Below, one piece after another: positions 8,314-17,413 of a stretch of DNA of 53,189 nucleotides. The DNA is from Lachnospiraceae bacterium (GTDB lineage: Bacteria > Bacillota > Clostridia > Lachnospirales > Lachnospiraceae). A model generated the notes under the pieces. The model did no database searches. It saw nothing but the letters and a program-made list of their open reading frames with translations, and was not told the DNA's origin. Numbering within the stretch: the first letter of the stretch is position 1; each line of letters opens with the position of its first letter. Where the stretch lies: NCBI GenBank assembly GCA_017445585.1, contig JAFSTX010000057.1, positions 1 through 53,189 on the forward strand. The letters are read 5' to 3'. Made by a program: the position numbers and the translations under genes.

Positions 8314-11300
8314 CAGTCGACGTCCCTTGCTTTAAGCTCTTTTTTGCCGGTAAAGATATCGTAAATGCACGGCACCACCCACAGCGTCATCAGCGTTCCG
8401 TAGAGCATTCCGCCTATGGTGACCACTGCTACAGGCTGTACCATATCCGCGCCCATGCCCACGCCCAGCGCCATCATGACAAGGCCGAGTATGGTAGTGA
8501 TGGCTGTCATCAGGATAGGACGGAGCCTGGTGCGTCCGGCCTCGGCGATCGCCTCGCGTTTCCCGATGCCCGCGTATCTGAGCTGATTGATGTAATCCAC
8601 CAGAACGATTCCGTTGTTTACGATAACTCCCGTCAGTATGATGAGTCCGAGCAGCGAGATGACGCTCAGATCCATATTACAGATTATAAGTCCTAAAAAT
8701 CCTCCTGTAAATGCCAAAGGTATGGTCGCCATGATGATAAACGGCATCCGGAGCGACTGGAACTGTGCGACCATGACCAGATACACGAACACGATTGCAA
8801 GGCCGAGCATGATAAACATCTGCGTCAGCGCCTCGTTAATACTCTCGTTCTGACCGGCTATGCGCAGTTCGTATCCCGCAGGCAGCTCGAAGCCGTCTAT
8901 AACCTCCTGTACGCGGCTGCCCATCTGTCCGATATTATAGCCTTCGGCAAGGGATGCGCTGATCGTGATAGTTCGGTTCTGATTCTCTCTGGATATGGAA
9001 GAAAGGCTTTCCGTATCTTCAAAAGCCGCTATATCCGACAGTCTGACCTTAAGGGCGGCACCGTCGTTTGACGTGGACGAGAGTTCGAGAGCCATGATAT
9101 CGTCACGGGAGTATTCCCTGGCTCCCCCGTCATAAACATAGACGTCGATATCAGCCGTATCCGTCTCCAGAACCGTGGATACACGCGAGGCGGAAACCTT
9201 GGCTGCGATCTGGCTGTAGACCTGAGCCACAGTCAAGTTATATGCAGAAGCTGCGTCCTTGTCCACGACCACGCGCAGCTCCGGGGTAGTCTCTCCGACT
9301 CCGCTGCGCACGTTCTCCAAACCATCGACACCGCTGAGTTTCTCCGCGAAATCCGTGGCGAGCTCTTTCATACGGTCCAGATCCCTGCCGGTGAGTTTTA
9401 CCGACACGCCGCTGCCGTAGATCGCCGACATATCCGACATCTCCGCCTCTACGCTGATCTCGCAGTCCAGATCCTCCGTCATGGACAGTATCTCCCTGCG
9501 GATCTCGCTGTTGCGCAGAGCCTTGTCCTCACGCAGCAGCACATACATCCTGACAGAGCTGTCGTCTCCGCCTCCGCGTCCGGCGCTGAGCATACCAGAG
9601 ATCCCCGATCCGCCCTTCATGGCGCCGACGGTAGTCACGTCATCCAGCGTAAGGATGCGGTCTACGACCTTTGATGAGAGATCGGTTATCTCGCCGAATG
9701 TGCTGCCGTCAGGAGCCGTCATCGTGACAGTAAGCTGCGTCGTCTCCATGGAAGGCATGAACGACGTGCCGTTCCTGTAGGCTGCCCAGGCGCTCCCGAT
9801 CAGGAGGAGCAGCGATGCTGCCAGCACGAGGGCTTTATGCCTCAGGAAGAATAATATACTCCTCTTGTAACCGTTCTGGAGCCATGTCAGGAAGCGGTCT
9901 TTCTTCTCGGGGACCTTGCGAAGCAATCCCGAAGACATAGCCGGAACAAGTGTCAGCGCTATGATCAGGCTGGCTGCGAGCGAATAGGTCATGGTGAGGC
10001 CCAGATCGGTAAACAGCTGTCTGGTGAGACCTTCGGTAAAGACTATGGGAAGGAATACACAGCAGGTAGTAAGGGTGGAGGCAATTATGGCACCCGCCAC
10101 CTCCCTGGCGCCCTGCACACAGGCCTTGTAGAGGGGTACACCCTCTCCGCGCAGGCGATATATATTCTCGATAACTACAATGGAATTATCCACAAGCATT
10201 CCCACTGCCAGGGCGAGGCCTGAAAGCGAGATGATATTGATATTGATCCCGGTAAAATACATGGCTGCTATGGCTGCCATAAGGCTGACCGGGATCGACA
10301 CCGCCACGATCAGAGTCGGTTTGAAACTCCTGAGGAACAGCGCCAGCACTATGATGGCAAAAAGCGCACCCCAGAGCAGATTGCTGAAGACCGAATCCAC
10401 TATATAGTTGATATACATGCCCTGATCCATGAGGATGGTGAATCCGAGTCCGTCCTTCTCCCCGGAGAGGCGGTCAAAGGCCTGCTGAAGCTTCTGAGAG
10501 ACCTCGTTCGTAGAGTATCCGGTCTGCTTCTCAAAGGTAAGCAGGATGCCGGGACGTCCGTTCACAGTGGCATAGACGCTGTCAGAGTCGTCGACTACCG
10601 TGACTGTGGCCACATCGGAGAGCTTTACGGGATCCACGCCTTCTATATCCATATCCATGAGGATCAGCTGCGAAATATCATCAGTACCGGAGAGCTTATT
10701 GCCTACGCGTACTATGATATCCTCATCTGTCTCCCCGCTGATATAGCCTGCAGGCATGGCAAAATTCTGCGCCGAGAGGATCTGCCCGATAAGGCTTCTC
10801 GTGATTATGTTCTTAAGGTCCGCTTTGTCATATGCGCTCTGTTCGGAATCGTCTATGGTTTCCTCGGACGAATCGAGCTGCTCAAGGCTGCTCTCAAGCT
10901 GACTCTTTGTAGATGAGAGGGTGACTGATCCGGCGCTGGCCTCGGCCAGAGCGCTGTAGAGCTTGAAGGCAGCATCCGACTCCTGCAGCTCTATCTGCCT
11001 GCGGGCATCGTCTATGGCGAGCAGACCGCTATCAAGCTGCTCTATCGTGCTGTTAAGCATCCCTATTCCTGTGTCTGTCTGTGCCAGAGCGGCGTCTATC
11101 TGCGCGATCTGCTCAGCAAAGGGCTCCGGATCGAGTCCCTGAATGAGCGAGGCTCTGGTGCTCTCCAGACTTTCCTTCTGCGCGGTCAGGTCGGCCAGCT
11201 GCTTTGCGGCCTCTTCCTTTGCCGCAGCAAGCTCAGCCTGCTTCGCATCAGTCTCCTGCTTTGCATCGTAGAATTTGTCCGTCAGCTCGCTCATGCCGCT

Positions 11301-12029
11301 GCTGATCTGATTCCTGGCTGAAGATATCTCCTTCTCACCGTCACGGACCTTGTCCAGGCCTTCGTTTATCTTATCGCGGGCGTCCTGAAGCTCCTTTCTG
11401 GCATCAGTGAATTTATCCGACAGCGCGCTGCGGATCTCTTCATTGACGGAAGCCAGCTTCTCATCGTCTATAACCACCTCAACAGCTTCGCTCACTCCTC
11501 CGGATGCGCTGACTCTGGCGACACCCTCGACACTCTCCAGACGGCTGAGCAGCGAGCTGTTCACATATTCGCTGAGTGCCGGCCCGCTCAGCCCGTCCAG
11601 ATCCACTGCGGCGATCATCACCGGAAGCATGTCGGGATTGATATTCATGATCATCGGCGAGCCGATGCCCTCTCCCCAGGACGCGCTTATCTGATCGAGA
11701 TTCTCGCGCATCTCGATAGTGGCCGAATCCATATTCGCACTTTCCTCGAACTCCATAATGACCATGGACAGATTCTCCGAGGAGACCGAGCGGATATTCC
11801 TGATATTGCTTACTGTCGCCATCGCGCTCTCCACCGGCCTTGTGACAGTCTGCTCAACCTCCTCGGGCGAAGCGCCAATGTATGTGGTATATACCAGAGA
11901 ATAAGGCAGATTCATGCTCGGAAGCAGATCCATGACCATATTCATCACAGAAACAACTCCGAGAATGATGATCATGATCACTCCCACCCAGACAGTATAA
12001 GGTTTTTTTACACTGAATTTAGATAACAT
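8313..12029 (-). CDS. RND-family efflux transporter permease with a large coiled-coil insertion
   Basis: 1238 residues, about 200 more than a typical AcrB-type pump. TM1 is at about 11-33, followed by porter-domain features such as YIGASPEEVEQ. TM2-6 and TM8-12 are clear from the paired hydrophobic clusters, including the proton-relay region GMLVDNSIVVIENIYR and its second-half counterpart TGVIVNNGIVLVDYI. Residues about 195-400 form a Glu/Lys/Gln/Ala-rich heptad region that splits the first porter domain before it resumes at NFAMPAGYISG. No periplasmic adaptor or outer-membrane channel gene is adjacent, as expected in a single-membrane cell. Substrate could be drugs, lipids or peptides and cannot be told. 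The first gene of the run to holA and beyond, probably driven by the TATAAT at 12075-12080. Confidence 0.9.
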   Translation of the reverse strand: MLSKFSVKKPYTVWVGVIMIIILGVVSVMNMVMDLLPSMNLPYSLVYTTYIGASPEEVEQTVTRPVESAMATVSNIRNIRSVSSENLSMVIMEFEESANMDSATIEMRENLDQISASWGEGIGSPMIMNINPDMLPVMIAAVDLDGLSGPALSEYVNSSLLSRLESVEGVARVSASGGVSEAVEVVIDDEKLASVNEEIRSALSDKFTDARKELQDARDKINEGLDKVRDGEKEISSARNQISSGMSELTDKFYDAKQETDAKQAELAAAKEEAAKQLADLTAQKESLESTRASLIQGLDPEPFAEQIAQIDAALAQTDTGIGMLNSTIEQLDSGLLAIDDARRQIELQESDAAFKLYSALAEASAGSVTLSSTKSQLESSLEQLDSSEETIDDSEQSAYDKADLKNIITRSLIGQILSAQNFAMPAGYISGETDEDIIVRVGNKLSGTDDISQLILMDMDIEGVDPVKLSDVATVTVVDDSDSVYATVNGRPGILLTFEKQTGYSTNEVSQKLQQAFDRLSGEKDGLGFTILMDQGMYINYIVDSVFSNLLWGALFAIIVLALFLRSFKPTLIVAVSIPVSLMAAIAAMYFTGININIISLSGLALAVGMLVDNSIVVIENIYRLRGEGVPLYKACVQGAREVAGAIIASTLTTCCVFLPIVFTEGLTRQLFTDLGLTMTYSLAASLIIALTLVPAMSSGLLRKVPEKKDRFLTWLQNGYKRSILFFLRHKALVLAASLLLLIGSAWAAYRNGTSFMPSMETTQLTVTMTAPDGSTFGEITDLSSKVVDRILTLDDVTTVGAMKGGSGISGMLSAGRGGGDDSSVRMYVLLREDKALRNSEIRREILSMTEDLDCEISVEAEMSDMSAIYGSGVSVKLTGRDLDRMKELATDFAEKLSGVDGLENVRSGVGETTPELRVVVDKDAASAYNLTVAQVYSQIAAKVSASRVSTVLETDTADIDVYVYDGGAREYSRDDIMALELSSTSNDGAALKVRLSDIAAFEDTESLSSISRENQNRTITISASLAEGYNIGQMGSRVQEVIDGFELPAGYELRIAGQNESINEALTQMFIMLGLAIVFVYLVMVAQFQSLRMPFIIMATIPLAFTGGFLGLIICNMDLSVISLLGLIILTGVIVNNGIVLVDYINQLRYAGIGKREAIAEAGRTRLRPILMTAITTILGLVMMALGVGMGADMVQPVAVVTIGGMLYGTLMTLWVVPCIYDIFTGKKELKARDVD

Positions 12030-12074
12030 GGTTTTTCCTTTTTTCTGCGGATACTATATCTTTGACACCGCATT

Positions 12075-12080
12075 ATTATA
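12075..12080 (-). promoter_or_regulatory. Possible -10 box for the RND operon
   Basis: A perfect TATAAT on the minus strand 45 bases ahead of the RND ATG. The -35 position, 17 bases upstream, holds only TTATTC, so the promoter is a moderate candidate. Confidence 0.4.
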
Positions 12081-12111
12081 CACGGAAAAACCGTTAAGAA
12101 TAATAAAACTT

Positions 12112-12363
12112 TTATAAAGAAAACAGACCGGACAGAAGTCCGGATGCAGGCACGCTCTGATCGGCCGCCTGCTGCTCGGGGTACAGGACCGTCAGGACGG
12201 CAAAGAAAACTACGACTGCCAAAAAAAAGATCAGCACGACAAAACGCAGAGGCGACCGCTTACCGTCGTCTTCGGTATTCACACGCTCCTCGTAGAGATC
12301 GACATGGCTCTTTACAAGCTCGCTGTCCTGAGGCCTTGCCTTATCCATCATTTTTTCAAACAT
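12112..12363 (-). CDS. Small single-pass membrane protein, function unknown
   Basis: 83 residues. Charged N-terminal half, one strongly hydrophobic segment at about residues 43-64 (LRFVVLIFFLAVVVFFAVL region), and a short Ser/Ala/Gly-rich tail. I do not recognise a family. It starts 15 bases after the rhomboid gene stops and is read in the same direction, so it is probably co-transcribed with it; a shared membrane role is only a guess. The codon use looks like that of the neighbours, and a GGAGC box stands ahead of the ATG, so it is likely a real gene. Confidence 0.6.
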   Translation of the reverse strand: MFEKMMDKARPQDSELVKSHVDLYEERVNTEDDGKRSPLRFVVLIFFLAVVVFFAVLTVLYPEQQAADQSVPASGLLSGLFSL

Positions 12364-12378
12364 ATGCGCTCCCGTTTA

Positions 12379-13005
12379 TCAGATACCGCCGTATCGTCTG
12401 TGCGGCACAAAAAGCCCGGCTGCAAGGCCGGTAATGGCTCCGATAATCAGACCGGCGGCATGTGCCGTCAAATCGGTCTGCGGATCACCGGATCCGGAAA
12501 AAAGCAGGATCGCGACCGCTATCAGCGGCCTTACAAGCTTATCAAACGAAAAACCGCCGCGGTCAAAGACCAGCTCCGCGATATACAGCCCCACCAGAGA
12601 ACAGATACAGCCGGAGGCTCCTGCCGAGACGGCGTCAGCCCCCTGTGCGTGACCGGCAAGCATCGAGACCAGCCCGCCGCCGACGCCTCCCGCAAAATAC
12701 GCGATCAGCCAGATGATCCGGCGGCCATTTTTCTCGGTCACGCTGCCCACTGCAAAAAGCGAGAACATATTACCCGCCAGATGCAGGAATCCGAAGTGCA
12801 GGAAGCAGGCGGTAAGAAGTCTCCACCACTCACCGCCTGTCACATCATCGTACCAGATCGCTCCGAAACGGTATGCCCCGTACACATCTGTATTATCGCT
12901 CACCGCCATGATCAGAAATACGATCACATTTACCGCAATGATCGCGACAGTAAGCACCGGGCCGGATGACCTGAGTAATCTTTTCAGACGCTGCATCAGC
13001 AACAT
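12379..13005 (-). CDS. Rhomboid-family intramembrane serine protease
   Basis: 208 residues with about six membrane segments. The catalytic dyad is visible: Ser131 in GASG and His182 in the C-terminal TAHAAGL helix. The conserved HFGFLHLAGNM (residues 70-80) supplies the rhomboid His/Asn cluster, and the L1-loop WWRLLTACF precedes it. Rhomboids cut single-pass membrane proteins within the bilayer. GGAGG lies 11 bases ahead of the chosen ATG at 13005; another ATG three codons in is possible. It begins 23 bases after sdaA stops. The substrate is unknown; the small membrane protein immediately downstream is an obvious but untested neighbour. Confidence 0.93.
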   Translation of the reverse strand: MLLMQRLKRLLRSSGPVLTVAIIAVNVIVFLIMAVSDNTDVYGAYRFGAIWYDDVTGGEWWRLLTACFLHFGFLHLAGNMFSLFAVGSVTEKNGRRIIWLIAYFAGGVGGGLVSMLAGHAQGADAVSAGASGCICSLVGLYIAELVFDRGGFSFDKLVRPLIAVAILLFSGSGDPQTDLTAHAAGLIIGAITGLAAGLFVPHRRYGGI

Positions 13006-13028
13006 GCTATGTCAATCCTCCACGCGGA

Positions 13029-14222
13029 TTACTCTTTGTACATTACTGCCAGTCCTCCGTGGGAGGTCTCGCGGTATTTCTCGTTCATATCAAGTCCCGT
13101 CTGATACATGGTCTCAACCACAGCATCGAAGGATATCTTGCGGGTACTCGTGAGGAACTGCGACAGATTAACCGCGCTGATGGCACGCATCGCCGCTACG
13201 GAATTGCGTTCGATACAGGGGATCTGGACGAGCCCCTTTACCGGATCGCAGGTCAGACCGAGATTGTGCTCCATCGCTGTCTCCGCGGAATACTCTATCT
13301 GATCCGTATTAAAACCGTAGAGACAGGCCAGGCCGGCTGCCGCCATGGAGCAGGCGCTGCCTATCTCCGCCTGACAGCCGCACTCTGCGCCGGATATACT
13401 GGCGTTCGTACGGATGATGTTGCCGATCAGACCAGCCACCGCGAGAGCGTCGATGATCTCCTCCTCGGGGAAACCGCGGTCATGCTGCATATAGTAGAAT
13501 ACAGCAGGGATGACTCCGCAGCTGCCGCAGGTAGGCGCTGTCACGACTACATGCTCGCTGGCATTCTCCTCGCTTACAGCAAATGCGTACGAAGCTATGA
13601 TGCGGTTCATAGTGATGTCAGAAGGCTCGTTGTACACTCTCTTCTCATAGAGTGACTTTGCCTTGCGCGTGACGCCGAGCCCTCCCGGGAGGACTCCCTC
13701 TGCAGACAGACCGCGCTCTATGGCAGCGATCATGGCATGCCAGATATCTCTCAGATACTGCCTGAGAGAAGGATCCTCGTTTGCCCAGATAAATTCCTTT
13801 AATGAAAGGCCTGTCCTGGCGCATTTCTCGCAGATCTCCGAGAAGTTCTTCTCGATATATACGGTTTCTTCTTCAAAGGCCTCCTCGCCTTCAAAGCGGA
13901 TGGAACCTCCGCCCACGCTCAGTATCCGGTTCGAGCCAATCAGTTCTCCGTTTCTGAACGCCTTAAAGAGCATGGTGTTCGGATGAGGCAGATCCTGCTT
14001 CTCCCGGTCAATTATTATCTGTGCGTCGGGGATCTGTTCCTTTATCGCCTTGCCGGTACTGTGGCCCTCTCCCGTACAGGCGAGCGAGCCATACAGCGTG
14101 ACCTCGAATCTGTCCGCGTCCGGATAACGGTTTCTGAAATACTTTGCCGCACGGTAAGGTCCGACTGTATGTGAACTGGACGGACCGTTGCCGACCTTGT
14201 ACACGCTTTTTATACTCTGCAT
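13029..14222 (-). CDS. sdaA: L-serine ammonia-lyase (Fe-S serine deaminase), single-chain
   Basis: 397 residues, containing both alpha- and beta-type domains in one chain in the order beta then alpha. The N-terminal signature GPSSSHTVGPYRAA (about 13-26) is the beta-domain substrate region. Cysteines for the catalytic 4Fe-4S cluster appear in APTCGSCG and in SGAECGCQAEIGSACSMAAAG. The enzyme converts L-serine to pyruvate and ammonia in anaerobic catabolism, and its cluster makes it oxygen-sensitive. GGAG lies ahead of the ATG. It follows trxA on the same strand after 51 bases. Related to E. coli SdaA and to the split clostridial SdaAA/SdaAB pair. Confidence 0.92.
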   Translation of the reverse strand: MQSIKSVYKVGNGPSSSHTVGPYRAAKYFRNRYPDADRFEVTLYGSLACTGEGHSTGKAIKEQIPDAQIIIDREKQDLPHPNTMLFKAFRNGELIGSNRILSVGGGSIRFEGEEAFEEETVYIEKNFSEICEKCARTGLSLKEFIWANEDPSLRQYLRDIWHAMIAAIERGLSAEGVLPGGLGVTRKAKSLYEKRVYNEPSDITMNRIIASYAFAVSEENASEHVVVTAPTCGSCGVIPAVFYYMQHDRGFPEEEIIDALAVAGLIGNIIRTNASISGAECGCQAEIGSACSMAAAGLACLYGFNTDQIEYSAETAMEHNLGLTCDPVKGLVQIPCIERNSVAAMRAISAVNLSQFLTSTRKISFDAVVETMYQTGLDMNEKYRETSHGGLAVMYKE

Positions 14223-14273
14223 ATCAACTCCATCGATATGGATATGCCCGTCAAAAGCAGCATATTGCCTTTT

Positions 14274-14588
14274 TTACATTCCAAGAAGCGCGAGCACGTC
14301 TTCCTTGCTCTTAAAACCGATGCTGGTATTCACCTGCTTTCCGTCTCTGAACACGACGAGGGTAGGGATGCTCATGACTCCGAATCTCTGAGCGAGCTCC
14401 GGCTCTTCGTCGACATTTACCTTGCAGATCTTGACCTTATCCGACATCGTGGCGTCGATCTCGCCGAGGACCATGCCCATCATCTTGCAGGGGCCGCACC
14501 AGGTCGCCCAGAAGTCGAGCAGTACGGGAAGGTCCGCCTGCAGTACTTCAGTGTCAAAATTCTTCTCGGATACATTTACTTCTGCCAT
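14274..14588 (-). CDS. trxA: Thioredoxin
   Basis: 104 residues, the normal thioredoxin length, with the active site WCGPC (C31 and C34) in FWATWCGPCK and the cis-proline segment SIPTLVVF. It reduces disulfides in cytoplasmic proteins. The open frame extends 20 codons further upstream, but the ATG at 14588 has GGAGG seven bases ahead and gives the usual N-terminus, so I chose it. It is divergent from the exonuclease gene at 14771. A TAGAAT preceded by TG (extended -10) at about 14639-14644 may be its promoter. Confidence 0.95.
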   Translation of the reverse strand: MAEVNVSEKNFDTEVLQADLPVLLDFWATWCGPCKMMGMVLGEIDATMSDKVKICKVNVDEEPELAQRFGVMSIPTLVVFRDGKQVNTSIGFKSKEDVLALLGM

Positions 14589-14734
14589 AATGATACCTCC
14601 GTATTGATAACGCGCCGGTAATCTCCGGCACCTGAATAATTCTAACATCTTTTTGCCAGGATTAAAACAGCGCGAAAAGACATTTTATCAAATTAAGAAT
14701 ATTTTTAGATTTGTCCGTGCAGCAGGCGACCTCA

Positions 14735-14763
14735 TTGATTTTGACGCAAAACTGTTCTATACT
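14735..14763 (+). promoter_or_regulatory. Sigma-A promoter placing +1 at or next to the start codon (leaderless mRNA)
   Basis: A TTGATT -35 box (14735-14740), a 17-base spacer and a TATACT -10 box (14758-14763). The expected start of transcription, six to seven bases past the -10, falls at 14770-14771, on the ATG of the exonuclease gene. No ribosome binding site precedes that ATG. Confidence 0.65.
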
Positions 14764-14770
14764 CTGTGCC

Positions 14771-15853
14771 ATGAAGACATTTGAGATGACACCGGACCTT
14801 AATATAAAGGACGTGCCGCCCGGCGCAGTTTTCCTGGATATAGAGACCACGGGGCTCTCAGCCGAGCGCTCACATCTCTACCTCTTTGGCTGTCTGTGGC
14901 AGGAGGACGGAAGCTGGCGCTTCAAGCAGTGGCTTCTCGAGAGTCCCTTCGAGGAACGCAGGGCTCTGAGCGAGATTTCGGATCATATCGGACGTTTCAG
15001 TCTGCTGATACACTTTAACGGCGACAGGTTCGATCTGCCGTATCTGGACATCCACGCCAGAGAGCGCGAGATCGATCCGCCCTTTCTGAATCTCCCCTCC
15101 CTTGATCTGTACAAACAGCTCCGCGGCTGTAAAAACCTCTTCTCCATGCCGGGAGCCAGGCAGAAGGACTTCGAGAATTTCCTGGGATGCCGCCGTCAGG
15201 ACAGATACGACGGAGGGCAGCTGATATCCATCTATCACGAATACTGCAAGAGCGGCGATGCAAAGCTGCTGGAGCTTCTCCTGCTGCACAACCGGGAGGA
15301 CGTTCTGGGGATGAGTGCGCTCATGGACCTGCTGCCCTATCAGAGATTCAACGATCCCGCCGCAAAGCTCTTTGACGAGCCGCCCGTACTGATAAATGAA
15401 GAAAAAGCGCTGACCAGTCGGGATTCATCCGCGCTGCTGCGCTTTTCGCTCACACATGACTATCCGTATACCGTATCGTCGCACACCGGAGGCATATATC
15501 TGACTATAGAGAAAAGCAGCCTGCGCATCCTGCTTCCGATCACAAACGGCGAGCTTAAGCATTTCTTCTCTCCCGCGAGGGACTACTTCTATCTGCCCAG
15601 CGAGGATATGGCCATCCATAAGAGTGTTGCCTCATATGTGGATCCCGCCTACAGGCAGAAAGCGACGCCGGAGACCTGCTATATAAAAAGAGCCGGGACT
15701 TTCGTCCCGATCCTCAATGAAGAATACCGCGAGGTCTACCGTGAGACTCCCGCCGGCGAGAGATTCGCTCTGCTCTCGCACGCACTGCTCGCAGAGACCG
15801 ATCTCTGGAACGGCATAGTGCATGATATCTTTGATCTGATACGCAGGAGCTGA
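14771..15853 (+). CDS. RNase H-like superfamily exonuclease domain protein (YprB type)
   Basis: 360 residues from the ATG at 14771. A DnaQ/RNase H-like fold is suggested by FLDIETTGL (about residues 21-29, the ExoI DxE motif), LIHFNGDRFDLPYL (about 80-93, ExoII) and LLLHNREDVLGM (about 175-186, ExoIII with the last Asp). This resembles the ribonuclease_H_2 / YprB group found next to YprA-type helicases, but no helicase is present here. The C-terminal 170 residues match nothing I know. The open frame extends 20 codons further back to a TTG, but neither start has a Shine-Dalgarno box, and the promoter position favours a leaderless ATG. It converges with recO, with only five bases between the stops. 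Its substrate is unknown. Confidence 0.8.
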   Translation: MKTFEMTPDLNIKDVPPGAVFLDIETTGLSAERSHLYLFGCLWQEDGSWRFKQWLLESPFEERRALSEISDHIGRFSLLIHFNGDRFDLPYLDIHAREREIDPPFLNLPSLDLYKQLRGCKNLFSMPGARQKDFENFLGCRRQDRYDGGQLISIYHEYCKSGDAKLLELLLLHNREDVLGMSALMDLLPYQRFNDPAAKLFDEPPVLINEEKALTSRDSSALLRFSLTHDYPYTVSSHTGGIYLTIEKSSLRILLPITNGELKHFFSPARDYFYLPSEDMAIHKSVASYVDPAYRQKATPETCYIKRAGTFVPILNEEYREVYRETPAGERFALLSHALLAETDLWNGIVHDIFDLIRRS

Positions 15854-15858
15854 TGCTT

Positions 15859-16500
15859 CTACACCGTCCCGAGCAGCTCGAGCGATCTGAAACTATGATC
15901 TATATAATGCTCCCGGAGCCTGCCTACCGCCGCCTCAAACTGAGCGGCGGCTTTCTTTTCCAGATCAAATGAAAACAGCTTCTCAAGCGGAGCCCCCAGC
16001 ACATACCTCCAGGCATAGTCAGCCGCCGCCTCGCACTCCCCAAAAGGCTCGGCGCTGTACTCTCCGTTTATCGCCATCATCCTAAGCTCGTATACCGCCC
16101 GCACAAGCTCCAGAGGTATATGCGCTCTGGAGAGCGCCAGGAGCGATGCATACAGCAGACGTACGGACTCCCTGGCCTCGAGCCCCTCTCTGGCATAGTA
16201 ATCCGCAAACTCCGCGAAATAGCTCCCGTAGCACGATCTCTCGAAATCTCTCGTTACCTCGTCGAAATACTTTGCAGAGTCTATGGAATCCACCACGTTA
16301 TAATTGCGGCTCTGGTACAGGGTGATCTCTCCGTATGTAAAAGGCCCGGCAGATATGAGAGGGGAATTGGGTCTTCTGGCGCCGCGTGCGAACGCAGTGA
16401 CCCGTCCCAGCTCACCGCTGAGGATCACGAGCCGTCTGTCCGCCTCGCCCACAGGCTGCGAAAAAAGCACTATTCCGTGTATCACCGTACTGCCGTTCAT
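15859..16500 (-). CDS. recO: DNA repair protein RecO (short form)
   Basis: 213 residues, shorter than the usual 240-255. The N-terminal OB-fold is clear (GIVLFSQPVGEADRRLVIL and LGRVTAFARGARRP), and the C-terminal helical part ends in PLEKLFSF and HSFRSLELL, as in clostridial RecO proteins. The usual four-cysteine zinc module in the C-terminal domain is missing: the chain passes directly from MAINGEYSAEPFGECEAAADYAW to the end helices with a single Cys. RecO loads RecA with RecR and anneals single strands. The start at 16500 (AAAGG seven bases ahead) begins after era ends; the open frame extends further. It lies 19 bases downstream of era. Confidence 0.88.
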   Translation of the reverse strand: MNGSTVIHGIVLFSQPVGEADRRLVILSGELGRVTAFARGARRPNSPLISAGPFTYGEITLYQSRNYNVVDSIDSAKYFDEVTRDFERSCYGSYFAEFADYYAREGLEARESVRLLYASLLALSRAHIPLELVRAVYELRMMAINGEYSAEPFGECEAAADYAWRYVLGAPLEKLFSFDLEKKAAAQFEAAVGRLREHYIDHSFRSLELLGTV

Positions 16501-16519
16501 CAGTTTACCTTTTGTCTTT

Positions 16520-17413
16520 TCAGTCCTTATGATAGCCGAACTGCCGCAGCAGAGTCTCATTGTCACGCCAGTCTCTGCGTACCTTGACAAAGAGCCGCAG
16601 ATTCACCGGGCTCCCGGTCATATCCTCTATCTGCGTCCTGGCCTTTGTCCCGATCTTTCTGAGCATCAGACCACCTTTTCCTATGATGATGCCTTTGTGA
16701 GAATCGCGTTCGCAGATGATATCCGCCTCTATGTCATAGAGGCCTCCCTCGCGCTGTGTCATGCGGTTCACTTCCACGGCTATACCGTGAGGGATCTCAT
16801 CGCGCAGAGAGCGCAGCGCAGCTTCTCTGATGAGTTCACCGGAGATCTGGCGCATCGTCTGGTCGGTAACGGTCTCCTCGTCATAGTATAGCGGACCCTC
16901 CTTCAGATATCCGAAGATAGCCGTAAGGAGCTCCCCGCATCCTTCTCCGGTCTTTGCGGAGACAGGTATTATCTCAGCAGGATCCATGAGTTCTCCGAAT
17001 GCAGCCATAACAGGGAGGAGTTCTTCTCTCTGCAGCGTATCGGTCTTGTTTATCACGATGATCACCGGCTCCTGCAGCGCACTTAGCGCGGCTGCTATCT
17101 CGCGGTCTCCGGTTCCGATATATGCGGACGGTTCCACAAGCCAGAGCACCAGATCCGCATCTGCCAAGGTCCCCTTTGCAGCATCCACCATATAATCGCC
17201 CAGTTTCGTCCGCGCCCTGTGCAGTCCCGGCGTGTCAAGAAAAACGATCTGTCCGCGCTCGTCAGTATAGACCGTCTGGATACGGTTCCTCGTGGTCTGT
17301 GGCTTATCGGAAGTGATGGCTATCTTCTGTCCGATCAGTCTGTTCATCAGTGTCGACTTGCCCACATTGGGCCGTCCGACTATGGCAGCAAAGCCTGATC
17401 TCGTCCCGCTCAT
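16520..17413 (-). CDS. era: GTPase Era
   Basis: 297 residues. The G domain shows G1 GRPNVGKST (about 12-20), the switch region TTRNRIQ, G3 DTPG, G4 NKTD and G5 SAKTGEG. The C-terminal KH domain carries GIIIGKGGLMLRKIG, which binds the 3' end of 16S rRNA. Era is a late 30S assembly factor. The ATG at 17413 overlaps the M16C peptidase stop (ATGA), so the genes are coupled; the longer frame would run back into that gene. The era-recO order is common in Firmicutes. Confidence 0.97.
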   Translation of the reverse strand: MSGTRSGFAAIVGRPNVGKSTLMNRLIGQKIAITSDKPQTTRNRIQTVYTDERGQIVFLDTPGLHRARTKLGDYMVDAAKGTLADADLVLWLVEPSAYIGTGDREIAAALSALQEPVIIVINKTDTLQREELLPVMAAFGELMDPAEIIPVSAKTGEGCGELLTAIFGYLKEGPLYYDEETVTDQTMRQISGELIREAALRSLRDEIPHGIAVEVNRMTQREGGLYDIEADIICERDSHKGIIIGKGGLMLRKIGTKARTQIEDMTGSPVNLRLFVKVRRDWRDNETLLRQFGYHKD

